Shown: positions 38,758 to 50,849 of the stretch, piece after piece
Numbering within the stretch: position 1 is the stretch's first letter
How the letters are laid out: every line of letters begins with the position of its first letter
NCBI RefSeq assembly: GCF_901000735.1
Contig: NC_081544.1
Coordinates: 29,878,095-29,942,094, forward strand
Length of the DNA: 64,000 nucleotides
Source of the DNA: Corylus avellana
Lineage: Eukaryota > Streptophyta > Magnoliopsida > Fagales > Betulaceae
Direction of reading: 5' to 3'
Notes under the pieces: model-generated
Databases searched by the model: none
Told to the model about the DNA's origin: nothing
Seen by the model: the letters and a program-made list of their open reading frames with translations, nothing else
Program-made: the position numbers and the translations under genes

Positions 38758-38847
38758 TTGAGATCGATAACTATTAAATTTTAATTTAATTGTGATTTTA
38801 AAAATTACATCAAATAAGAGTCCTACCTATAATATTACTCATTCATA

Positions 38848-39236
38848 TTATATTTTCCAAAAGTCAGCACGCATGATCTCCAACTCCAATTTCTTCTGTG
38901 CATGGGCTTTCTCATTTACATCTTTCTTAGCACGCATGATTTCCAATTTCTTTTGTGCTTTGGCTTTCATTAGTGTATATGGTTCAATATCCACAATAAG
39001 AGTATGAACTATCTCAAACCCATATGCTAACATGGCATGTGTATATAAAATTCAAAGATATTAAAAAAGGAAAAAAGAAAAAAATGATTCAATACGTCCA
39101 AATAACTTGCTAGTTCCAAAGCAATTTAGCAAATAGAGAAACACCTTGTCTAGTCCCACTACCATAGCTTCCACTATTTCATACTTTTGCTCAAAAAGAG
39201 AATGCAGCTCCAACGTTGGAACAAATGCCCTAATAA
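38848..39236 (-). pseudogene. HIR-like two-exon fragment (copy B)
   Basis: Only exon 3 (39236-39145, [20 protein letters not shown]) and exon 4 (about 39036-38848, [20 protein letters not shown] then [14 protein letters not shown]) remain. Homology stops in the second intron near 39390. The exon 4 splice acceptor, CAG/GCC in intact copies, reads CAT/GCC here. With no exons 1-2 and no acceptor it is a pseudogene. Confidence 0.85.
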
Positions 39237-39264
39237 CTAAACATACATAGATATAAGCAAGCAT

Positions 39265-40605
39265 GTTAGTTTTTCATAAGTGTGACATGAATTATCTCCA
39301 GCCTAAATTATGATCTTGATGAATATGTATGAGTTGTATCAAAGTATCATCGAGACCCTTTTTGGGGAGACACTGCACGTATATGACGCCAAAATTATAT
39401 TATACACAATTTATTAAAAAAATAAAAATAAAAATAGGAAGAGAGTAAAAAACCGGGAAAAACTAAATAATTGATAAAAATAAGACATATATATGCCCCT
39501 TGTTTATACACCAAAATACATTTTATTTAAAAAGTTTATATTTTATTTTAAAAATATTTGTAATTGGGCGTAATATTTTCATAAAATCTTGATTAAGTAG
39601 TTATAGTTACGTTAAGTTACTACGTACGGGTGTTACTCGATCACTTCTATAAACAAAAGAGGAATATTGCTAGCTAGCTACGCTTAAAAACAAATTTTAC
39701 AGAAATAAATTTAATTTTACTATCTGATTGGAAATTAGATACATATAACTTTTAAGAAATCCAATCATATTATGCCATATATATAATCATGTTGTAAATT
39801 TGTTTGTTAAATAAAATACCTAAGTATTAATTAATACCTATAAAATTTAAAATACATAATCTTTTAAGGTATAAATTAAGAATAAAGCTAACTTAATTTT
39901 ATAAACCAATAAACCAAGTCTGGAACATCAAACAGCCAATTCTCTCTATACATCTTTCATCTCTCACCTCGCTAAAATTTGTCTTGTTCGTAAATTTTTC
40001 TGTTTCATCCTTACACACGCATATCAAACAAGTTTTGTTTTCTTCTTTTTTGTTCCAATTTGTACGAGACTTCCCCATTCCCGTCGACTGAGTGGAAGAG
40101 AGAGAAATACAAGCCCAAATAGCTAGTAGCAGGTTTTGTCTGGATTTCTCTCAGCTGATTTCTATCTTTTTCCGTTTTATTGAAGGAGATAGAGTGAGAT
40201 TATTGGCTGCACTTTGCCATGATCGTCTTCTTTTGTTAAAGCCTGTGTTTTTGGTTCCCACAAGCTGCACATCTTGTGAAAGAGCTGCTTTAATTTCTTT
40301 TTTTGTAACACTGGAGCATTTCAGATTTTGAAAGAGTAATATCTTTTATAAACATTTCTCATCACTGTTCTGTTCTGTTTTGTTTTGTTTTTTTGTCTTA
40401 ATTGTCTTGTTGTAAGATTTTTCATCCCTTCCTTTGAACACGCCAATCACCTGACTTCCAATATATAAGCCACTCTTATTTTTTCCTGTTAAAATTTTGA
40501 CAATTCCTACTAAAAGTGATTAGTTGCATTAATATTTTATTTTAAGTTCCAGATTATTGATGAACACAATTTCACTATTAATTATAAAATGCAAACATTT
40601 GTGCA
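39265..40605. other. Right spacer of unit 1
   Basis: AT-rich DNA with no recognised gene. The 79-codon open frame at 40092 recurs at 48394 only through duplication. The region near 39900-40330 looks like a plant 5'-flank (pyrimidine-rich), but no gene follows it. Confidence 0.35.
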
Positions 40606-40949
40606 AAATAATTATAATAATACTTAATTTAATAAAAATTTAAAATTTAAAATTTAAAATTAAAAAATGCTTTGCCGATTAGACCTAATATTTTCAAGTT
40701 TGCTTCTCAGTTGGATCCAGATTTGCTCTGCTGAGTGCTGCCCCCTCAACCAGGGGGCTGATGAATCCCTACAATACCTCTTTTTGAGTTGTCCATTTGC
40801 TAGGATTATGTGACATTATTTGGTCCTTGGGTATTAATTGCAGGTAATGAAAGATTTGAGAAATTTTAGGCAATAAGGATACTTGGAGGAATTTTGGGCA
40901 TTTTAAAATAAATTTCTCATATTATTTCATTAATTTGCTGCTATTTTTA

Positions 40950-41048
40950 CTATTATTATTTTTTTTTTTTAGGGAGAGGGAGGATTCGAACTAGTGACCT
41001 CCGCTTCATGAGACGTGGTTTACAATTGAGCTATCCCTTGGGGACAAA
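40950..41048 (-). mobile_element. tRNA-derived SINE (unit 2 copy)
   Basis: Same insertion as in unit 1, with the same TTGCTGCTATTTTTA flanks (40935-40949 and 41049-41063). Slightly shorter in the tail. Duplicated with the unit, not an independent insertion. Confidence 0.78.
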
Positions 41049-41382
41049 TTGCTGCTATTTTTAAATAAACACTTACAATAAGATAAGATAAATAATATCC
41101 AACTAAAGATAAACATAAGAATAAAACTAATTTTAAACCTAATTGATAACTATTAATCTTTTCTTTATTAAATAAAATCGTTCTTTAACACAAATTTTAA
41201 TCTAACATAATTTCTAATTTCTATTAATCGTAGTAAACCTAATAGTAATTTTAACCCTAATTGATAATTATTAGTCTATATTAAATAAAATAATTCTTTT
41301 CTTTAACATAAATTCTAATATATTATTAATCAAATTGTTTTTTATTCTGATTTTAAAACTCATAAGAGTCCTACCTATAATA

Positions 41383-42405
41383 CTACTCATTCATATCTCG
41401 AAATATTGTCCAAAATTTAGCACGCTTAATCTCCAACTCCAATTTCTTTTGTGCTTGGGCTTTCTCATTTGCATCTTTCTCTGCACGCATGATCTCCAAT
41501 TTCTTTTGCGCTTTGACTCTCATCAGTGTATCTCGTTCAATATCCACAATAAGAGTCTGAACTGTCTCAAACCCATATGCTAACATGGACTGTGCATATA
41601 AAATTCAAAGATATTAAAAAAAGAAAAAAGGAAAACTGATTTAGTATGTCCAAATAACTTGCTAGCTCCAAACCAATTCAGCAAATTGAGTAATACCTTG
41701 TCTAGTGCCACTACTACAGCTTCCGCTATTTCATACTTTTGTTCAAAAAGAGAATGCAGCTCCATCGTTGGAACAAATGCCCTAATAACTAAACATACAT
41801 AGATATAAGCAAGTCTGTTAATATCTTCTAAGTGTGACATAAACTATCTCTCGCGTAAATTATGATTATGATGAATATATATGAGTTGTATCAAAGTACC
41901 ATGGAGACCCTTTTTGGAGGGATACGTACAAGAGAAAAAAAAAAAAAAAAAAAAAAGGGACATACCATCAAAAACATAGGATTCGATTAGTCTTTCGGTG
42001 TCGCTGAGTTGGTAGAAAGCATTTGTAGCCTTTTTTGCTATAACCCGGTATTGAATAGATGCAACAACAGTAACAAAGACATTATCCTAACAAGACAACA
42101 TAGATCACACAACTTGTAGATTAATCACAATTTCAATCATATATATATATAAAATTGGAAGAAAAAAAAAAGAAAAAGAAAAAAAAAAAACGAAATAAAG
42201 AGTATACGTAATAGACCTTTGTCATCGTTTCACATCGAACATCAAGCTGCTGTACACGCAAAGTGAGGTGGCCAGCTATTCGCTTGCCACAAATCCAAGG
42301 CATACAGTGACAACCAGGCTCAAGCACAGCGTCAAACTTTCCAAAACTTTCTTTGATAGCCAGAGTTGATTGGTACACTTTAACACAACAGAAAATTTGC
42401 CCCAT
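41383..42405 (-). CDS. HIR-like SPFH/band 7 protein, shortened C terminus (copy C)
   Basis: Same four-exon design as copy A: 42405-42217, 42086-41966, 41788-41697 and 41589-41383, all splice sites and frames intact, 202 residues. The N terminus [20 protein letters not shown] differs from copy A by D to Y and R to K. Exon 4 has one and a half [21 protein letters not shown] units and then ends with [11 protein letters not shown], unrelated to the copy A ending. It therefore lacks the SKYL segment and everything after it in canonical HIR proteins. Whether it still oligomerises cannot be told from sequence. Confidence 0.75.
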
Positions 42406-44043
42406 TTTTTGCTCTACTCACAAAATATAGAAAACATATAGTTAGGAAAATCAATTATAATATATAAAAGCAATCTTGAACATGCACCATTAGTAAAAGA
42501 TTTAACAAGATATCCAAACTCTAAAAAAAAAAGAAAAAAAAAAAAAGAGAAGCAATCGAAGGAACACAATAATCACCGCAAGTACCACTTCGAAACTTTT
42601 CGATCTCTCTCTAAATTTGATTGAAGAAAATGATTTAAATAGACTTCCAACCAGATATATTAATCCTAATGTAAAACAAACTCAAGACTCCTAATTAACC
42701 ACAATTGAACTCAAATTAAGGACTCTTACGACAATTCACACACTACTTCTATTACAATTGAAAGACTCCAAACTACTCAAGAGGTAGATAGAAATTAAGA
42801 TGAATTTTTAATCCTAAGCCTCCTAGGACGTACGGATTCTTACTTTACTTGCTAAGATTTGAGAGGGACATCACGTACTATTTATGCTATGAGTCGATGG
42901 GAATCTAAGCAGCCAATAGATTTTTTAATTACTCAGTTTACAATTGAAACTTGCCCTAATATATACTAGACCTATAATTGACTACTTTAATTTCCACATC
43001 TTAATGCAAAATGGAAACCAATTAAATATGTTTAATTAATTAGTAGGTCTTTTTTTCTTGCGAGGTTTAATTATCTCATGCTAGCATATTTTGTTCATGA
43101 TTCAACCACTACAAATCGATTCTAGGACCTACCCCAAACCCACCCTAGCATTTACCAACGAGACATGCATGCAAGACCTATGGCTCTTTAATTACCCTAT
43201 ATATATATCGTGAGGCTTAATTACTCTATTTATTTGGTTATTTTATGATAAAATACAATTAATTAGCACCACAAATTTCGTAAAAACTCACCTTTAATTC
43301 TTAACTATCGATCATTAATTTGCCATATACTTGATTTGATCTCTTCCACCTACCATTTAGATACAAATACCTAAATACTAATTTGTAATACAATTAGCAA
43401 CAAACACCCTACAGCTTCCCTAAACAGTTGGGTAACAACCCAATAGCTTATTATAATCCTAAAAAAAAAAATCATATGTTTTCTCTTCCTCTCTCTTCTC
43501 ACATAATAAAGTAATAGTAAAGAATAAAAAATAATAATAAAGTAAGAGTATTTAATTGATATAGGAAATAAAGAAATAATATTTAATTGATATAAAAAAA
43601 GATAAGAGAATTTTATTGTGAAGTGTATTTGAAGATGGAAGCAAAAACCGGTTTGGTTCCCTAAATTTAAGAAAAAATTGATGGGTATCTATTGGGTAAT
43701 TAACTTCCCTTATTTCCACTCCTTCCTCATCCACGCTCGTAATTAACAAGGCCTTTCTCATCCGAAGACCTTGCCCACAACGTCAGGTAATTTCCTTCTG
43801 AGCTCGTTTAGATCCTTCCATGTCATGTCCTTTGCCATTCCCCTCCATTGGATCAAGATTTCCGTTTCAGCTCGATTCCCTCTTTTCTTCATCGTACGGA
43901 GTAAGACCCTCTCTAGGTCAGGAGGTAGGGTTCCTTAATTCCGTAAGTGGAGCTTGGGCTCCATGTTGGCACCGAGCTTTTTCTTTAGAGGCATGTTACA
44001 CAACTATTTTTCAATTATCTATCTTTCAACTATATCTTTTGTA

Positions 44044-44560
44044 AATTCAATTGATTAATTATTAGATTTGTTGACTCATGTGGGTCTCACACAAATTTAA
44101 TGATAAATTCATCTATTCATTATATGGAGATGGTTAAAAAAATGAATTTTATCATTTCTCTTTGAGAAATAATTGGTGTCAATATTTTTCTCATCTCATC
44201 TTATAAGTTAATTATTAGATTTGTGGACTTATATGGACACCATATAAGTTAATGATAGACCCCACAAATCTAAATGCTGATCTATTAATTTGCAAGAGAT
44301 ATGATAGTCTATTAAATTTGTAGGAGAATATGAGAAAAATATCAACAAATTATTGACAAAAATCATTTATCGCAAATTATTTACGCCAATCATTCTCATC
44401 AATATTTTTATCATCTCATCTTACAAATTAACTATTAGATTTACAGACTTATGTGAACCTCACAAATCTAATGGTTGATCTATTAAGTTTGCTCGAGAAT
44501 ATGAGAAATATATGGGCAAATAATTGACACAAATAATTTCTCTTAAAATATCTACTAAAT
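44044..44560. repeat. Diverged direct repeats in unit 2 spacer
   Basis: Counterpart of 35780-36290. Confidence 0.6.
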
Positions 44561-46939
44561 TTTGGGGTAAATTTAAATTTTACCTTCTTTCAATTTTGCT
44601 CTAGGACCCCCTCTACTCTACTCATCTACTATGCTCTTTATCTTCTTTAAAATCCCCAAAAAAAAAAAAAAGAATAGTCTTTAATGATATCCCTCTTTTC
44701 TAGGAAAGTCTTTAATGATACAGTTGTATTTGAGTGAAACCCAGGGAGGATTTTATCCCCAACAATACGCATCTCTTTAATTTCTTCCTATCAGACATTC
44801 GGAAATGAAATGAATTTACCTTTTATGAAATATAAAAATTATGGAAATTTTATCAATTGATTTTTTAAGAATGTGAACTTGCAATACCAGGAGTTCTCTC
44901 TATTTCTCTAGTGGGAGATATATATATATATATAATAAAGCATATCATCTGTGTACATTTATTTGTCTTCTCATTGATGTCCAACCTGCCTCTCTCTCAC
45001 TCTCATCCAAAAGCTTAATCCTATAAATTTAAATTTAATAATATTATATTCACTTTTCATTTTTTTGTTTTATTATTTGATATGAGATTTTATCACATGT
45101 AAAATTTCAATAATTTATTCTTCACGCTTGAACCCATATTACAACAAAGTGGATACAACCTGATCTAGCATTGTCAAGGCTCTTTTCAAAATGGTGCTTA
45201 TTTACAATTATATGATTATTCTTTAACCTAACTCATGCACATATATACTCGCATTATATCATAGTAAGAAAAAAACAATAACTCTATGGGAATCTACCCA
45301 TAAATTTGTGCTATCAATTTTATCGATTCTGATATAATTTAAAGTCTGTTTAAGACTACGTTACAGAGCTTAAAAATTACTTTTAGTATTTAAAAAATTG
45401 TACGAAACAAAAGTTGGCACCTTTGGTAAATATTTCAAAAATATTTCTTTTAACTTTTTTACTCTTAAAAATACCAAAACGCACTTTTGCCAAAAAGTGC
45501 AAAAGTGAAAATAACACGAGAAGCCTATCTTCAAGTGGAAGAATGTTAGTAATTAATTAAAAAAAAAGAAGGTGGAAGAATGTTGGTGATGAAGCCTAAT
45601 TCTAATTGACTTGAGCAATGGTGAAGTTTAGTCTTGATTGAACTAGGAGACATGGTTGTTTAAATCACGTTAGATTAGTATTGGGTAAACTTACTCGATC
45701 TAGAAATCCTAATAAAATGGCAATATAAACAACGAGATTTGAGGGGTATTATAGGATTTTGAGAATTGCTTGTTCTTTTTTCTCTTCCTTTTCTTTTTAA
45801 ATTAATACCAAATTAAGAGAAATGCTAGGTGAACGTGACAGTGAAAATAAATATTGCAATCAAGATTTAATGGTAATTTTTATTGTCACATTAGAGTATG
45901 TGCATTTGAAAGTGTGTTAGATGTCTGATGTGGATCTATGCCCATAACTTTTTCTTACAAAAATTCGATTGAAATGAATTAGGCACTTTTAGGAGACTTA
46001 TCAAGTCTACTTTTATGGATACGGTAAATAAGATCACTGATAAGAAAAAAATTTTGAGGGGAATCTTTCATATTCATTTCTTGAAAAAAAGATCAAGAGC
46101 ATAAAGTTCTGATAAATCATAGCCAAAGTTATGAGGTTATAATGTCATAGAGACAAACATAAAAATCTTACAATCAAGTTTTACTATGACTTTAACATTC
46201 GCTAACTCATGTTCAAACTTCAGTTATAGAACGTATCTGCTACAGGTAGACCCAATCTAATACATAGCTAACCCATATTTTTAACTTTTATTTTCTCGGC
46301 CATGGGAGTAAAACCCTCATACTGAAACTAATCTTCATCGACCCAAAGGCCAAGATAAAAACCTTCACAAAACACAATACAAAAACCAACAAACATCTAC
46401 AACAGTCGGGGCAAGGGAGTCGAAGCGCACTAGCCGACGAGTGATGGACGAGATGGGCTGTTTTGGGCCGATGGGCAATTGAGGAGCTGGGGAGCACGGT
46501 GGGCCGGCGCATGGTTGAGCGAAACTAGTTGAGGAGACTAAATCTAGATTTGAAAAACTAAATCTAAAGCTCAACCGATTTTGGGAGGTGAAGAGTGGCG
46601 TAGCACAATGGAAGGTGGACAGAGGCGGCGCAGCATAAGCAAAGGGATGGCCGAAGCAACTGAAGTAGTCGAAAAAACCAAAAAAAAAATTAAACTGAAA
46701 AAAATAAAAAAGAAGAAGAAGAAAACAAGAAGAGGAGGGGGATGAAAGAAAGAGGGGAGTATGGCCCATGGGGGAGGGGAAAGGAGGAGGGAGCTCCTTC
46801 CCACAAGTATTTTCTCTCTCACCGAGAAGAAAATTAATTCCTAATAAACCACAAAAATGACAGTTAAGTACTCCACCCATGGTTATTGGTTGTACCTATG
46901 AACATTATTATTATTATTTTCTTTTTGGTGTGAGCTAGT

Positions 46940-47046
46940 AGGGGGTGGCCGGCCACCATATGGGGTGGCCGGCCACCCCCATTTTGGGTAGGGGGTGGCT
47001 TGAGCCACCCTCAATGGCCGGCCAGGGGGTGGCCGAACCACCCCCA
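46940..47046. repeat. Expanded GGGGTGGCC palindromic cluster (unit 2)
   Basis: Counterpart of 38685-38757 with extra copies of GGGGTGGCCGGCCACC-like palindromes, about 50 bp longer than in unit 1. Confidence 0.75.
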
Positions 47047-47149
47047 TGGCCTATTAAATTTGAGATCGATAACTATTAAATTTTAATTTAATTGTGATTT
47101 TAAAAATTACATCAAATAAGAGTCCTACCTATAATATTACTCATTCATA

Positions 47150-47538
47150 TTATATTTTCCAAAAGTCAGCACGCATGATCTCCAACTCCAATTTCTTCTG
47201 TGCATGGGCTTTCTCATTTACATCTTTCTTAGCACGCATGATTTCCAATTTCTTTTGTGCTTTGGCTTTCATTAGTGTATATGGTTCAATATCCACAATA
47301 AGAGTATGAACTATCTCAAACCCATATGCTAACATGGCATGTGTATATAAAATTCAAAGATATTAAAAAAGGAAAAAAGAAAAAAATGATTCAATACGTC
47401 CAAATAACTTGCTAGTTCCAAAGCAATTTAGCAAATAGAGAAACACCTTGTCTAGTCCCACTACCATAGCTTCCACTATTTCATACTTTTGCTCAAAAAG
47501 AGAATGCAGCTCCAACGTTGGAACAAATGCCCTAATAA
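47150..47538 (-). pseudogene. HIR-like two-exon fragment (copy D)
   Basis: Unit 2 counterpart of copy B: exon 3 at 47538-47447 and exon 4 at about 47338-47150, with the same CAG to CAT acceptor change and the same truncation in intron 2. The lesions are shared, so they predate the unit duplication. Confidence 0.85.
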
Positions 47539-47566
47539 CTAAACATACATAGATATAAGCAAGCAT

Positions 47567-48907
47567 GTTAGTTTTTCATAAGTGTGACATGAATTATCTC
47601 CAGCCTAAATTATGATCTTGATGAATATGTATGAGTTGTATCAAAGTATCATCGAGACCCTTTTTGGGGAGACACTGCACGTATATGACGCCAAAATTAT
47701 ATTATACACAATTTATTAAAAAAATAAAAATAAAAATAGGAAGAGAGTAAAAAACCGGGAAAAACTAAATAATTGATAAAAATAAGACATATATATGCCC
47801 CTTGTTTATACACCAAAATACATTTTATTTAAAAAGTTTATATTTTATTTTAAAAATATTTGTAATTGGGCGTAATATTTTCATAAAATCTTGATTAAGT
47901 AGTTATAGTTACGTTAAGTTACTACGTACGGGTGTTACTCGATCACTTCTATAAACAAAAGAGGAATATTGCTAGCTAGCTACGCTTAAAAACAAATTTT
48001 ACAGAAATAAATTTAATTTTACTATCTGATTGGAAATTAGATACATATAACTTTTAAGAAATCCAATCATATTATGCCATATATATAATCATGTTGTAAA
48101 TTTGTTTGTTAAATAAAATACCTAAGTATTAATTAATACCTATAAAATTTAAAATACATAATCTTTTAAGGTATAAATTAAGAATAAAGCTAACTTAATT
48201 TTATAAACCAATAAACCAAGTCTGGAACATCAAACAGCCAATTCTCTCTATACATCTTTCATCTCACACCTCGCTAAAATTTGTCTTGTTCGTAAATTTT
48301 TCTGTTTCATCCTTACACACGCATATCAAACAAGTTTTGTTTTCTTCTTTTTTGTTCCAATTTGTACGAGACTTCCCCATTCCCGTCGACTGAGTGGAAG
48401 AGAGAGAAATACAAGCCCAAATAGCTAGTAGCAGGTTTTGTCTGGATTTCTCTCAGCTGATTTCTATCTTTTTCCGTTTTATTGAAGGAGATAGAGTGAG
48501 ATTATTGGCTGCACTTTGCCATGATCGTCTTCTTTTGTTAAAGCCTGTGTTTTTGGTTCCCACAAGCTGCACATCTTGTGAAAGAGCTGCTTTAATTTCT
48601 TTTTTTGTAACACTGGAGCATTTCAGATTTTGAAAGAGTAATATCTTTTATAAACATTTCTCATCACTGTTCTGTTCTGTTTTGTTTTGTTTTTTTGTCT
48701 TAATTGTCTTGTTGTAAGATTTTTCATCCCTTCCTTTGAACACGCCAATCACCTGACTTCCAATATATAAGCCACTCTTATTTTTTCCTGTTAAAATTTT
48801 GACAATTCCTACTAAAAGTGATTAGTTGCATTAATATTTTATTTTAAGTTCCAGATTATTGATGAACACAATTTCACTATTAATTATAAAATGCAAACAT
48901 TTGTGCA
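47567..48907. other. Right spacer of unit 2
   Basis: Counterpart of 39265-40605; no gene recognised. Confidence 0.35.
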
Positions 48908-49261
48908 AAATAATTATAATAATACTTAATTTAATAAAAATTTAAAATTTAAAATTTAAAATTAAAAAATGCTTTGCCGATTAGACCTAATATTTTCAAG
49001 TTTGCTTCTCAGTTGGATCCAGATTTGCTCTGCTGAGTGCTGCCCCCTCAACCAGGGGGCTGATGAATCCCTACAATACCTCTTTTTGAGTTGTCCATTT
49101 GCTAGGATTATGTGACATTATTTGGTCCTTGGGTATTAATTGCAGGTAATGAAAGATTTGAGAAATTTTAGGCAATAAGGATACTTGGAGGAATTTTGGG
49201 CATTTTAAAATAAATTTCTCATATTATTTCATTAATTTGCTGCTATTTTTACTATTATTAT

Positions 49262-49350
49262 TTTTTTTTTTTAGGGAGAGGGAGGATTCGAACTAGTGAC
49301 CTCCGCTTCATGAGACGTGGTTTACAATTGAGCTATCCCTTGGGGACAAA
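49262..49350 (-). mobile_element. tRNA-derived SINE (unit 3 copy)
   Basis: Same insertion again, with TTGCTGCTATTTTTA at 49247-49261 and 49351-49365. Confidence 0.78.
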
Positions 49351-49684
49351 TTGCTGCTATTTTTAAATAAACACTTACAATAAGATAAGATAAATAATAT
49401 CCAACTAAAGATAAACATAAGAATAAAACTAATTTTAAACCTAATTGATAACTATTAATCTTTTCTTTATTAAATAAAATCGTTCTTTAACACAAATTTT
49501 AATCTAACATAATTTCTAATTTCTATTAATCGTAGTAAACCTAATAGTAATTTTAACCCTAATTGATAATTATTAGTCTATATTAAATAAAATAATTCTT
49601 TTCTTTAACATAAATTCTAATATATTATTAATCAAATTGTTTTTTATTCTGATTTTAAAACTCATAAGAGTCCTACCTATAATA

Positions 49685-50702
49685 CTACTCATTCATATCT
49701 CGAAATATTGTCCAAAATTTAGCACGCTTAATCTCCAACTCCAATTTCTTTTGTGCTTGGGCTTTCTCATTTGCATCTTTCTCTGCACGCATGATCTCCA
49801 ATTTCTTTTGCGCTTTGACTCTCATCAGTGTATCTCGTTCAATATCCACAATAAGAGTCTGAACTGTCTCAAACCCATATGCTAACATGGACTGTGCATA
49901 TAAAATTCAAAGATATTAAAAAAAGAAAAAAGGAAAACTGATTTAGTACGTCCAAATAACTTGCTAGCTCCAAACCAATTCAGCAAATTGAGTAATACCT
50001 TGTCTAGTGCCACTACTACAGCTTCCGCTATTTCATACTTTTGTTCAAAAAGAGAATGCAGCTCCATCGTTGGAACAAATGCCCTAATAACTAAACATAC
50101 ATAGATATAAGCAAGTCTGTTAATATCTTCTAAGTGTGACATAAACTATCTCTCGCGTAAATTATGATTATGATGAATATATATGAGTTGTATCAAAGTA
50201 CCATGGAGACCCTTTTTGGAGGGATACGTACAAGAGAAAAAAAAAAAAAAAAAAAAAAGGGACATACCATCAAAAACATAGGATTCGATTAGTCTTTCGG
50301 TGTCGCTGAGTTGGTAGAAAGCATTTGTAGCCTTTTTTGCTATAACCCGGTATTGAATAGATGCAACAACAGTAACAAAGACATTATCCTAACAAGACAA
50401 CATAGATCACACAACTTGTAGATTAATCACAATTTCAATCATATATATATAAAATTGGAAAAAAAAAAGAAAAAAAAGAAAAAAAAACGAAATAAAAAGT
50501 ATACGTAATAGACCTTTGTCATCGTTTCACATCGAACATCAAGCTGTTGTACACGCAAAGTGAGGTGGCCAGCTATTCGCTTGCCACAAATCCAAGGCAT
50601 ATAGTGACAACCAGGCTCAAGCACAGCGTCAAACTTTCCAAAACTTTCTCTGATAGCCAGAGTTGATTGGTCCACTTTAACACAACAGAAAATTTGCCCC
50701 AT
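49685..50702 (-). CDS. HIR-like SPFH/band 7 protein, shortened C terminus (copy E)
   Basis: Exons 50702-50514, 50388-50268, 50090-49999 and 49891-49685, intact frames and splice sites, 202 residues. Exon 1 is identical in protein to copy A ([20 protein letters not shown]), whereas exon 4 is identical in protein to copy C (ending [11 protein letters not shown]). The 5' flank also matches copy C, not A (AGTCGATGGG against AGTTGATGGG). The exon 1 region therefore looks like a conversion patch. N-myristoylation Gly2 and Cys6-Cys7 are kept. Confidence 0.75.
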
Positions 50703-50818
50703 TTTTTGCTCTACTCACAAAATATAGAAAACATATAGTTAGGAAAATCAATTATAATATATAAAAGCAATCTTGAACATGCACCATTAGTAAAAGATTT
50801 AACAAGATATCCAAACTC

Positions 50819-50849
<31 letters not shown>

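Larger units (their letters stand above)
34141..38847. other. Long non-coding spacer of unit 1
   Basis: Contains the HIR 5' flank (34141-34940, shared with copies C, E and F), AT-rich DNA and a set of diverged direct repeats (35780-36290). No recognisable gene was found. Two small open frames (35288-35497 minus, 35556-35780 plus) and a 171-codon minus-strand frame at 38113-38628 have no family I recognise and are low-complexity or proline/serine/phenylalanine-rich. They recur in unit 2 only because the DNA is duplicated. Confidence 0.45.
32305..40605. repeat. 8.3-kb tandem unit 1 (HIR gene + spacer + HIR fragment)
   Basis: First of two nearly identical adjacent units. The left edge is the AATAATTATAATAATACTTA block, which recurs at about 40609 and 48909. 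Open frames inside recur identically at offsets of 8252-8302 bp. It holds a four-exon HIR-like gene, a long non-coding spacer and a two-exon HIR fragment. It differs from unit 2 mainly downstream of the HIR stop (32880-33030) and by small indels. Confidence 0.88.
42406..47149. other. Long non-coding spacer of unit 2
   Basis: Copy of 34141-38847, with the same AT-rich content, diverged repeats and small unrecognised open frames. No gene seen. Confidence 0.45.
40606..48907. repeat. 8.3-kb tandem unit 2
   Basis: Second copy of the unit at 32305-40605, directly abutting it. Colinear throughout, with identical open frames at 43552/35288, 43820/35556, 46288/38036, 46365/38113, 47094/38792 and 48394/40092. 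Single-base changes and small indels are rare. The largest differences are near 41190-41410 (HIR 3' part) and an insertion of about 50 bp in the GGGGTGGCC palindrome at 46940-46990. Confidence 0.88.
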
